NCBI RefSeq assembly: GCF_003576645.1
Contig: NC_044924.1
Coordinates: forward strand, 1,415,159 to 1,479,158
Direction: 5' to 3'
From: Ipomoea triloba
Lineage: Eukaryota > Streptophyta > Magnoliopsida > Solanales > Convolvulaceae
Length of the DNA: 64,000 bases
This document shows, piece after piece, positions 33,796 to 44,236 of this stretch; the first letter of the stretch is position 1; the number at the start of each line of letters is the position of its first letter. The notes beneath the pieces were generated by a model that saw only the letters and a program-made list of their open reading frames with translations, searched no databases and was not told the origin of the DNA. Both the position numbers and the translations under genes were made by a program.

Positions 33796-36282
33796 TAAGT
33801 TGTATATAAAAAATAAACTTTAAAAAAATAAATTCTATGTCAATGGCCGACCTTGTTTACCATATCAATCACGAGATAAATCTCGCTTTTATATAATGCC
33901 TACAAATTATACGAGAAAGGCATACCTAAATAAACCGCACTAGAAAAACTATGTATCAAGAGCTCAACGTTGTTGATAAAAATTGAAGAATCAAACACAT
34001 AACTTTTAAGTACGAGAATCATGTTTTGTCTACTCCGCGACCTTTTAATCAACCCATTACAACATTTACTTTAACCTTTTGGAAAGATTATGAATTTTTT
34101 TTCACCTAAAAAAAAAAAAAGAAACAAAAAACTTTATTCTAATTTGGAATAATGAAGTGAACGGCCATGGTAGTATTCAATGTACGTGGCCTTAGCTTTA
34201 ATTCACTTATCGTCTACCTCACTGCCTTCATGTCTGTGCTTTTATTGTCAAGATGTTGTGCTTTCTTATTGCATGCAGTTTCAGCGGCTATAAACCAACC
34301 GGCCGGCCGGCAACCAAAGCTTCCCATGCATGCAATACGGTCGCCATATGAAAAAGTACGTGGTTAATAATGTTCTGAAAGAACCACGCAGGGTCGGTAA
34401 ATTTTTGGCTTTTTGTCTCAACCTTTTGTCTGCAAGGATCCATCTTTAATTTGAAAATTCGGGTCCACTTACAAGAATTTACTTTCGATCTTAAAAAATC
34501 TTAAAAAGTGTTACCGTTATTTTGCCATATTAGGCTCTTCGATCCCAACTCACCATCTAAAGCTGTCAAAACAGACTGTCGGGCCTATATTTTGCTAGCC
34601 CACGGGCTAGACTGGCAGTAAGTTTTACCATTTGTACACTAGATGGCACGGGCTAAAAAATCTGCTCTTTGACAGGCCTATGTTTTCGAAACCCACCCTT
34701 ATTTAAGTATTAAGTAAGGGCGGGTGTGTCGGCCCGAATGAGCAAAATCCATTTTGACGACTCTGTAAGAATCACTCAATTCCTTCGACCTTGTTGCTAC
34801 CTTTGAGATACGTGAAGCATGTTAATTACCATAGCCTTATATTCGTATAAACATGCATGCATCCTTCACAAGGTAAACTATCTCCCTACATCAGTCATTT
34901 AGTAACATCTAGATTTCGTGTTTATCTATAAATATTATATTTATCCACGAAAAATGACCAACATTCTATTATTGTAATTAATAACACGCCAAAAGCCAAA
35001 AGTGATACAATGTATTTGGATTAATTCTGAATTTTCCGACAAGATGGAATTTGTTGGTGAACTTTGTGGATAATCTGAAAGTTTGTTGTAGTGCATTTTC
35101 CATACAAATGCCGTGACAATAAGTGTATATATATATATGGATCTAGGATTAAGCAATAAAAACATTATCTATCATGATAAACCTTTAATATATTATTTGG
35201 AATCATTGTACTAATAACAGAAGACATCATGTTACACTCACATGCCATCCTTCCACGTGATCTTCCACTCTTTAGGACCAACCGTGCAATTTTACATATA
35301 AAATGTCCAAGGATTGGGTTGGCCCATTAAAAAATAAAAATAATAAATTTCTCGTGGGACGGGCTGAGTCATCTGAAGTGGGTTGGCCCGTTTAGAATTA
35401 TATTTATAGATTCTGCGCTGACTCGCCACGTGGGCGGCCCGCTTGAATAAAACACAACTAATGATGCTCTAGAAGAAAATTAATAAATAATTAAATATTA
35501 TGCAATTTTTTATTTATTTAAAATTATGATATATTCAATAATCAACCACATGAATTTTTTTTTGATTTTTAAAATAGTACAAACAAAATGGTTTGATTTT
35601 TTGTTGATGGGGATGATATTTTTTGGAAAATTTTATTTTTATAAGTGAAATTTTTTTTGTGGGGTTCACATTTTGAGAATTGAAAACAAACCAATAAGAT
35701 TGTCTCCGTGTGCACTAGACGCATCCGTCCAGCCGCGCCCGCCGGCGCTTCAGCCTACTATGTGTTTTTTTTTTCTTTTGGCGTTAGAATTTTGTTTGTT
35801 TGTTTGTTTTTTTTTTTTCCTTATTCTCTACTCCCTCATCTCTGTCCTACATGACATCCTACAAAATTGTGCAAAAATTCAAGGGACACTCTAAATAGAT
35901 TTTGTTATGGTTTGAGCTGATGATGATTCATGGGTTGAGTTGGAAGTTGAGAAAGTGGTTGTTTGGTTTTCGATTATTTAAGGTGTTCTTGATCAATCAA
36001 GTCATGATCAATATACAGGTAACGTAAGTAATGCAATTATGCACGCCAATTGCTATACGAGTAAGATTTATGCACGAGATTATATTTGTTTGTAATTGAG
36101 AGACTGAAAATATTGAAAAAATTAAATTCGTGATATTTTTTAATAAAAGAATCATGTTTTAGTTACTAGATTACTAGTAACATTTTTTTTATGGGTGAAG
36201 ATGTAACATCTTTGGTCCATGGATTGGTTAAAATTAGTTAATTACGGACAAATGTGGTGGTTGTCGAAGCCACAAACTAACT

Positions 36283-38181
36283 ATGATGCACATTTTCCAG
36301 CATTCTCATTTCCCCAGCCCAAGAGCTCATGTTTCTTCTCTCTCGCCATTTCTCTATCATTTCATGCACTCGCTTTCACCCAATTCAGATTTCGCCCCTC
36401 TCTCCCAGCTCTTACAAGGCCGGATTCCCAGCTCTCATCTCGTCCAAATCCACGCGCGCGTTTTTCGTCTTGGCGCACACCAAGACAACCTCGTAGCTAC
36501 TCGCCTTATCGGCCATTACCCGTCCAAGCAAGCTCTCCACGTTTTCCATCACCTACAGAAGCCCAATCTTTTCCCTTTCAACGCCATTATCCGAGTGTTA
36601 TCTGAAGAGGGTTTATATTTTGATGCGTTTTTGGTGTATAAAAATTTGAAATTAAAGTTCCTCTCTCCCAATGACTTGACGTTTTCTTTTCTCCTTAAAG
36701 CTTGTACCCGCGCCAGTGATTCAAGTTATGTTCAGCAGGTTCATGCCCACGTTGTAAAGTTTGGATTTTTAGTTAATTCTTTTGTCTGTAATGGTTTGTT
36801 GAGCGTGTACGCTAAGACCCTGAAAGATTTCGACTCTGCTTGTAAACTGTTCGACGAAATGCCTCAAAAGGATGCGATTTCTTGCTGGACTTGTTTGATT
36901 TCGGGATATGCCAAGTCGGGTCAATCTGAGAAAGCTCTTTCAATATTCTTGGCAATGGTTAAGGGGAATTTGAGACCTGAGAAGGATACTATGGTTAGTG
37001 TACTATCTGCTTGTTCTAATCTTGGTTTTGTACAGGTTGAGAATTGGGTCAAGAATTTATTGGATACAGTTAATAGCCATTATGATCTGAAAGATTTTAG
37101 CTTTGACTCTGTGAAAACTGTTCTTGTTTATTTGTATGGTAAATGTGGAGAGGTTGATAAGAGTGGGGAGATGTTTGATCAGATATCAGTTGAGGGGAAG
37201 AGAAGTGTGCTTTCTTGGAATACCATAATTGGTGCCTATGTCCAAAATGGATGTGCTTTGGAGGCTCTAAGTTGTTTTCGGTTGATGACAGAGCAGCACA
37301 AGTGTAGTCCTAACCATGTCACAATGGTTAGTGTGCTCTCGGCTTGTGCTCAAGTTGGTGATTTGGACCTTGGTGTTTCGGTCCATGAGCACATCATGAA
37401 ATCGAGCCAACGAGAGGGAGTTGGAGTACTTTCGAACAAAAATCTTGCAACCGCGCTGATAGATATGTACTCCAAATGTGGGAGTTTGGAGAGGGCGAGG
37501 GAAGTGTTTGATGAAATGGTTGCAAAAGACGTCGTCTCATTCAATGCCATGATCATGGGCCTAGCGGCGAATGGTGAAGGGGAGACCGCGATGAGACTTT
37601 TTGCCACGATGCTAGAGCTCAATCTGAAACCAAATTCAGGCACATTCCTTGGCATCCTATGCGCTTGCAGCCACTCGGGACTATTGCAGAAAGGCCGGGA
37701 GATGTTCAAGGAGATGAGCCACCGCTTCTCTATTGCCCCGAAACTAGAGCACTATGCTTGCTACATTGACCTCCTTGCTCGAATGGGTTGCATTGAAGAC
37801 GCTCTTGAAGTAGTTTCCTCGATGCCTTTTGAACCAAACAATTTCGTGTGGGGGGCTCTGCTCGCTGCCTGCCTGCTTCATAACAAACTAGAACTCGCCA
37901 ATTTCATCTCTTCCTTGCTTGTTCAGGTGGATCCGCATAGCTCTGCTGGCTATGTGATGCTGTCCAATGCATTTGCCATAGATCATCACTGGAACAATGT
38001 TTCGGGGCTGAGATCTTCCATGAAGGAAAGCGGGGTAACCAAGCAGCCCGGTTGTAGCTGGATCAGCATCGAAGGAAATGTGCACGAGTTCCTTGCAGGA
38101 TCTGCAAGGAATTTTCAAGATGGAAGAATACATGATGCACTTGAGGGATTACTGAAGGAGATGAAATTACCAAGTGCATAG
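36283..38181 (+). CDS. Pentatricopeptide repeat protein, PLS class, E/E+ type, 632 aa
   Basis: A single uninterrupted frame, as usual for plant PPR genes. Tandem helical-repeat units are plain: DAISCWTCLISGYAKSGQSE, SVLSWNTIIGAYVQNGCALE, KNLATALIDMYSKCGSLERA, DVVSFNAMIMGLAANGEGET and HYACYIDLLARMGCIEDALE. The C-terminus carries E motifs ending VTKQPGCSWISIEGNVHEFL and stops about 30 residues later without a DYW deaminase domain. PLS-class proteins bind single-stranded RNA one base per repeat and mostly direct C-to-U editing in mitochondria or plastids; without DYW this one would need a partner deaminase. The first Met is taken; a second at codon 27 is a fair alternative and would still leave a basic, Ser-rich N-terminus. 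Target RNA and organelle cannot be told from the sequence. Confidence 0.92.
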   Translation: MMHIFQHSHFPSPRAHVSSLSPFLYHFMHSLSPNSDFAPLSQLLQGRIPSSHLVQIHARVFRLGAHQDNLVATRLIGHYPSKQALHVFHHLQKPNLFPFNAIIRVLSEEGLYFDAFLVYKNLKLKFLSPNDLTFSFLLKACTRASDSSYVQQVHAHVVKFGFLVNSFVCNGLLSVYAKTLKDFDSACKLFDEMPQKDAISCWTCLISGYAKSGQSEKALSIFLAMVKGNLRPEKDTMVSVLSACSNLGFVQVENWVKNLLDTVNSHYDLKDFSFDSVKTVLVYLYGKCGEVDKSGEMFDQISVEGKRSVLSWNTIIGAYVQNGCALEALSCFRLMTEQHKCSPNHVTMVSVLSACAQVGDLDLGVSVHEHIMKSSQREGVGVLSNKNLATALIDMYSKCGSLERAREVFDEMVAKDVVSFNAMIMGLAANGEGETAMRLFATMLELNLKPNSGTFLGILCACSHSGLLQKGREMFKEMSHRFSIAPKLEHYACYIDLLARMGCIEDALEVVSSMPFEPNNFVWGALLAACLLHNKLELANFISSLLVQVDPHSSAGYVMLSNAFAIDHHWNNVSGLRSSMKESGVTKQPGCSWISIEGNVHEFLAGSARNFQDGRIHDALEGLLKEMKLPSA

Positions 38182-39298
38182 AGAATTTGATAGCCTTTTT
38201 TGTAGGATTATGTGTTATTTTTTGTACAAATTACAGCTAAGAATATAGATTGAAGATGCAATCTTTTGTGTACAATTTCAGGTTTATGCCATTCAATTAT
38301 ATGGTATTTGGCAATTCTTGTGAGATTTGGGAATTAGAATTTAACATTGACTTCCCAGGTGCATTTACATCTCCATTTTTGTTGTTGTCATCCACATTAT
38401 TCAGGAAAATGCTAATTTGCTAATACCTCAATGTCACATAAAATCATACACTACCAGAAAAGTAAGCTTAAATTATCACTAAACACTTCAGCATCGGATA
38501 GTGCATTGGTATATATATCTAGCTAGGTAAATCATCACTAAATGCCTGTTTGATTTGCAGAAAAACTTGCAGCCATTATTTGAATATACGCTCTTGGTAA
38601 AAACCGTGTTAGACAAACGGTCATCATAATTCCTAGCTAGCTTATTATTATGATTATAATTACTTTGGATAAATCATCACACTATACACCAAGGTAGGTT
38701 ACATATTAGGGTTGGAGTATATGCAAATTCTATTATGATGATTTAGCTAGGTTTCTAGTCAATAAGTTGTATATTGAAATATGTTAATTATTAATAAGAT
38801 AATAATAAAAGGTGACCAATCATGACAAATATAGAAAAATCATATAATAAAATAGATATTTGGTAACTCCAAGTTTGTTGCTGGAACTGACTAAATGTTG
38901 ATTGGGCGATTACTTGAATTCCCTCTGTGAGACAGGCTGTAGATACACAATATTATCAACACTAGAGGACTACACTCTAAAAAAAATCTTGTAATATTAT
39001 AGCACTTGTATTTACCCTTAGCTTACTACCTAGGAAGAAGAGATAGAGATTAGAGAATGAAACAATTTAAAAACCCTAAATAATAGCAGAAGAAGAGTTG
39101 GATTGTGATCAAATTCAATGCCTACCCCACTCTCTAAAATCTTGTTGCCGAGATCCATGGAACAAACTCTCCGTTTGTTTGGTTTCATCTCCATCTTCCT
39201 ATCTTAAACCCTACTACGACTGCATATACTTCAAAACCCTATCTTTTTTCACCTCTTTCATTTTCTTTGGGTTTTATTGTATTATTTCTGTTACAATT
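38182..39298. other. Spacer between PPR and Pumilio genes
   Basis: Contains the PPR 3' UTR, AT-rich sequence and, near 38449, CACTACCAGAAAA, which resembles the terminal motif of CACTA transposons; no matching second end was found. An in-frame upstream extension of the Pumilio frame starts at 39098 but is judged to be leader. Confidence 0.45.
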
Positions 39299-42200
39299 AT
39301 GGATGGATGGAATGGAGATCGGCTGTTCCCCACCGTGAACAACCGCAATCTGCTGCCGGATTTCTCGCCGTCCGACAGCTACGGTTTGTTCCACGTAACT
39401 CCTGCTCCGGTGATCGGAAAACACTTCCAGGTAAACCCTAATAACCTAACTGCTTCTGCCAATGCGAACGGGATCCATTCCAATCCGTTTGATCTCCTGC
39501 CGGTTACCGGTAGATTCCACGGCGGCGGAAACGGCGGCGCCGGCAACAATCCCTTCGCAATTTCACCGGTTCCCGGCGGCATTCATCCAGCTCATCAATT
39601 TGGCATTAAACGTTACCCTAATTCAAGCCTGGTGAACGACAGTTTCGAGTTTCTCGGAGACGCGGATTCGAATTTCCGGACGATCCGGAGCTTGACGACG
39701 GAGCGGATTCCGGCCGCCGGCGGCGCTTACAAGACGAGAGACGGCGGCGGCGCGCTATCTCTCCATGAATTAGAACACGCGCTTCGTGAAACCAGCAATT
39801 TCAACATCAATTTCAGTAGCAGAAACAACGGATATCGATTGGGATTGGGAATCAACAACAACATCAACAATCTCAACAACCTAAACCTACAATCCTCCAT
39901 TAATCGGCCCCGACAATCGCAGCCGCAAGTGATGAATTTCTCCACGCTTGAGGACCTGAGAGGCAAGGTTTTGCTGGTGATCAAGGACCAGCAAAGCTGC
40001 AGATTCTTGCAGCAGAAGCTCGAGGAAGGAAAACCTGAGGAAATCGAGATGATCTTCTCCGAGGTTAAGAATTGCGTGCGTGAATTAATGATCGATCAGT
40101 CCGGTAATTATCTGATTCAGAAGCTTTTCCAAGTCTGCAACGCTCCCCAAATGTCTGAATTACTCGTCTCCACTGTCAGAGATGATCGTCAACTCGTCGC
40201 CGTCTGTCTTGACATGCATGGGTATGGTAAATTAAACCTCGTAAATCATACATGATTGTATCGAGTATTATAATGTCTTTTTTTCTTCTTTTTGTTTCGT
40301 ATTTTATTGTTATTGAAATTTGTTTTTTTTGTGTGGATGGAATGAAGGACGAGGGCGATGCAGACAATGCTGCAGCACCTGACAACAAAGGAGCAAAGAG
40401 CTTTGGTTGTCTCAGTTCTAAGGCGCATCACAGTAACCTTAACAAAAAGCGTCAATGGACATCATGTGATTCAACACTGTGTCAAGTTCTTCTCCCATGA
40501 AGAGAAGAAGGTATAACAGATAAAAAATACTACAACTTTTACTCTCGCACTGCACATTGAAAAAAACATTTACTTTACACGAAACCCAAGTTACTATTGC
40601 ATGTGCTGACCTAATCAGCAAGTAAATCAGATTATGTTATTTATAGGTGATCGATTCAAACTAAATTCTCGGATTGTTTATAGCATATTGACTCAAACTA
40701 AGAAAATATCCTGTTGGGAGTGAACTTCAGTAAATCAAATTAGGTTGTCCATAGGTGATCGACTCAAACTAGGATTTCCAAATGTCCATAACTGATTGAC
40801 TAGGTTTTCCTACTGACCACTATGAAAATATTCCGTTGGAAATGAACTCAAGTAAATCAGATTAGGTTGTCAATTAGATTAAGTTGTCCATAGGTGATCG
40901 ACTCAAACTAGGTTTCCCGACTGTCCATAACTGATTGACTCAAACTAAGAAAATATCTCGTTGGGAATGAACTTTAACCTTGTGGTTATCACAACGGTCT
41001 GATTGACCAACTTGACTAAGTTGTCCCTATGTTATGAACATATATAGGCAGTTTTATTGTGATTATCATCATATTTTGTGTTTGTTTGTTTGCAGCCAAT
41101 TCTGAGTGTGATAGCAGACAACTGTCTGGACATTGCGACGGACAAGAGTGGGTGTTGTGTTCTGCAACACTGCGTTGAAAACGCGGATGGGCAATCGCGA
41201 GAGCGTCTCGTGGCTGAAATCACTGCAAATTCCATAGTCCTATCTGAGCATCCTTATGGGTATGTATCTGCACCTACTTTTAATTTTCATCTCATCTGTT
41301 ATGGAATGAAAAAGCTGGAAATGTGGGTTGTTGAATGGATGAATTTGTTTCAGGAATTACGTTGTGCAGAACATAGTGGGACTGAAGATAGCGCACGTGA
41401 CGTCGGAGATCTTGAAACAGCTGCAAGGGAGCTTTGTTTCGCTGTCGATGAACAAGTATGGGAGTAATGTGGTGGAGAAGTGTTTGAAGGAGTCGGAGAA
41501 TGAGCAGGCAATGCAGGTGGTGGAGGAGATCATATCCAGCCCTAATTTCTTGATGCTTCTTCAGGATCAATATGGGAACTATGTTGCCCAATCTGCACTC
41601 GCAATATGCAAGGTTAATATACACTCTCTGTTCCATTTTATCGATAATTACTCAGAATTAATGGAACTATTCCCAAATTAAATAGGTTAACCTAAGTGTG
41701 GGGTTACACCTTGGTGTAAGATCTTAGGGACGAGGGAATTTGGTGGGCACACCCTGGTGTAAGATCTTGGGGACGAGGGAATTTGGTGGGCTCCTACTTT
41801 GCAAGCACGAAACACTACTATATATCCCCCCTCCACTATGAGTGGGAGCTTTGGGGACGAGAAAATTTGGTGAGCTCCTACTTGTGGCCTGGGCACCAGG
41901 CACTATTATCCCATCCATTGTCCTGTCAAGTTGGGATGTGGGGGCATTGAAGGCAAGAGATCAAATTTCTTCATCAAACTAATCCTAACTCTCGAACCCT
42001 TGGCCTAGCTAGAGACTCCTCCCCACTTCCCCCAACTTGAGAAACCCTAACTTAAAGATGTTAGTGGAACTCCCTCACCCGTTAAAGTGTTGACTTGAAG
42101 TTAAGTGGTTGACTGTACCACTTGAGCTGAGCTAGTCCTACACATAGCGGTGTTGACTTGAAGTTAAGTGGTTGATTGTACCATTTGAGCTAGTCCTACA

Positions 42201-42454
42201 CAGAGCGCGGGGAATTTTGCGTACCCAACACATAAAATAAAATGGGGGTGAAAGGAGAATAAAATTAGGTAACTAATCATATACTCCGTATTATTTTGAA
42301 GTGGTTTTAATTTGTTGTTTCATGTGTACAGGGATCTACCCGGCATGCAATGGTTAATCTTATAAACATGCATTATAACTACTTGCACAGCCATCCCTAT
42401 GGGAAGAGGGTTCTGGCAAAGACCAGAGGAAACAAGCAGCAGCTGCATGCATGA
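39299..42454 (+). CDS. Pumilio/PUF RNA-binding protein (plant APUM9-12-like group), 543 aa
   Basis: Exons 39299-40221, 40348-40510, 41096-41259, 41354-41612 and 42332-42454, all GT-AG with matching phases, give 543 residues. The N-terminal 200 or so are low-complexity (Asn-, Gly- and Pro-rich). Eight PUF repeats follow, seen through their base-contact helices: QQSCRFLQ, QSGNYLIQ, MHGTRAMQ, VNGHHVIQ, KSGCCVLQ, PYGNYVVQ, KYGSNVVE and QYGNYVAQ, with a terminal PYGKRVLA. PUF proteins bind 3' UTR sequences and repress or destabilise mRNA in the cytoplasm. I chose MDGWNGD as start because the upstream in-frame extension from 39098 is hydrophobic, Phe-rich and reads like UTR. The protein ends 12 residues after the last repeat. 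Intron 4 (720 bp) is full of local duplications. Confidence 0.93.
40640..41000. repeat. Degenerate tandem repeats in Pumilio intron 2
   Basis: Blocks built on TAGGTGATCGACTCAAACTA, TGTCCATAACTGATTGACT and GAAAATATYYYGTTGGRAAT recur three to four times with changing spacing. The order suggests two rounds of duplication of a unit of about 100-150 bp. Confidence 0.75.
41700..42205. repeat. Local duplications in Pumilio intron 4
   Basis: The block GGGACGAGGGAATTTGGTGG occurs twice (near 41728 and 41770) and a diverged third time near 41853. Further on, GTGTTGACTTGAAGTTAAGT with its following 25 bp occurs near 42091 and 42151. On the minus strand the latter reads CTAGCTCAGCTCAAGTGGT, which resembles a SINE A-box. 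Confidence 0.75.
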
Positions 42455-43973
42455 GCAACAAATAAAACCCATATGTGTTTGTAAGCCGTGTAGGATGAGA
42501 GAGAGAGAGAGAGAGCCCAGGGAGGAATGGTATGTAGTGGATATATGCATGCATGCATGGGATTATTATTATATAACAACGTATCATCGCTGTGTCACTA
42601 CGTACACTATGTTGTCAGCTTTAATTTGTGAGTCTTATTAGAAATGGTTTGTTGCTTGTAGTTTTTCAAGTGTCATTGTGACTCTGCTCCTTCGGTATAT
42701 ATATCTATGCTGATAGAGCAGATGTAAAATAAATGTTAGTTTTGTTTAGTCCGGATTGGATAATTGTATTAATTATCTGCATCTCCCTGCTTCTCATCTT
42801 ATACTTATTTGGATTTTCCAAACTTTTAGTTTGTGGTGTTTAGCTTGGCTCAAGCTATCTTTTCAGCTTCAATCACATAGAAATAGTTGCTAACTAAATC
42901 TAGAACGTGACATGAATGTTTCTTAATGAAGTTTTTCCTTTGTTTAAAAAAATAAATCTAGAATGTGAATTTTTAATTACTAGAGAGATTTAAATTTTTA
43001 TTTTTTTTAAAAAAGGACTATTACTTGAAAGTGATATTAACTGTTTATTTTCTATCCTCAAAGATCTTTTAGAAGATGCACATATTCCTCAAAGATCTTT
43101 TAGAAGATGCACATATTCCTCTACGTATTGTGTAAGCCGTCTTTTATGATAAAATCAATCATTCGCCAAAAAAATTTATTTATATAACACGAGTTATTGT
43201 CACTTATTGTGTTTGGTTGAGAATTTTTCATTTATACCCTACTATGGCATTTATACCTCATTAACATTTTTGTTTGAAAAATGAAACAAAAAAAATCAAT
43301 GTTCATGTGTTAATTAAATATGAAATTTTAATACCAGCACATGAAATTTTAATACCAGCACATGCACGTGTATATATATGTAATATATATTTTAAGATTT
43401 ATTCATTTTGATTTTAATTAATTAATTATTTATTTATTTATTTTAATTACAATTCATATTTACTGCGGTGTATTTCTTTTACCCAAATCCATTACCATTA
43501 TTACTATGCATTTAATTTCCACTATTATTCCGGTTCCAATGTTTGAACTAAATGCACCCTAAGTTTTTTTTTTTTTTTGAAAGGGAATGCACCCTAAGTT
43601 CATTCTATTCTCTTCTCACATTTGATATGCAATTATTAATCTTGCCATGATAAATATTCAAAAGTACCGGTCAAAAAAGTTCACTTTTCAAATGTGATAA
43701 AAGATAATAGTAAAGTGACAAAGTGATAAAGAAAAAAACTCTGAAAAGAATGACATTCGTTATAACAGACTAGTGCTCATCTGCAACAGAAATAACAGCC
43801 ACTCTTGGAATAATTACCAGCAACACAATTAGAAACCAAAGCAAATTAAGGTTTAAAAGAAAAGCATGAGATATGGTAGAGGTAGACAGTATCAATACAT
43901 CATTATCTTCTTATTCTGATATACTACTATATATTACAAGCGCAACTAAGCAGCAATAATACTATATTTCCCC

Positions 43974-43975
<2 letters not shown>

Positions 43976-44021
<46 letters not shown>
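43976..44021. repeat. (ATT)n microsatellite
   Basis: About fifteen uninterrupted ATT units. Confidence 0.95.
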
Positions 44022-44023
<2 letters not shown>

Positions 44024-44028
44024 TCCCC

Positions 44029-44112
44029 TTATTTTGCACCAAACTTTGTCCAAAATGACACAGCTTTATCTTATTTTGCACCAAACTTTGTCCAAAATGA
44101 CACAGCTTTATC
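44029..44112. repeat. Perfect tandem duplication, 2 x 42 bp
   Basis: The unit beginning CTTATTTTGCACCAAACTTT at 44029-44070 recurs at 44071-44112 without a difference that I can see. It sits in or next to the 3' UTR of the LRR-WD40 gene. Confidence 0.95.
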
Positions 44113-44236
44113 AAATAGTTGATAAATATGATAAACATTTATGACAAGCCACATCATTTCTGACATAATTTGGCGCAAATGAGGAATATGGATATGTATA
44201 GTTTCCCGGTTGTACATGGGAATTGCAGCAACTATG

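Larger units (their letters stand above)
29383..36282. other. Gene-free, repeat-rich spacer between GH3.1 and the PPR gene
   Basis: About 6.9 kb of AT-rich sequence. The first 200 bp are the likely GH3.1 3' UTR. The elements inside are listed separately. Other open frames, including an 86-codon one at 29925-30185 (minus), have no recognisable family. Confidence 0.65.
42455..44236. other. Spacer between the convergent Pumilio and LRR-WD40 genes
   Basis: Both 3' UTRs lie here. It also holds a 32-bp tandem duplication (about 43056-43119), a 23-bp one near 43335, an (ATT)n tract at 43976-44021 and a 42-bp tandem duplication at 44029-44112. No gene is seen. Confidence 0.7.

Noticed and set aside
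38449..38700. CACTA transposon, from the CACTACCAGAAAA motif
   Set aside because: Only one terminal-like motif was found, with no second end, target duplication or coding remnant.
39098..39298. In-frame N-terminal extension of the Pumilio protein (67 codons)
   Set aside because: It is hydrophobic, Phe- and Cys-rich and unlike PUF N-termini; MDGWNGD at 39299 is a better start and the segment fits a 5' leader.
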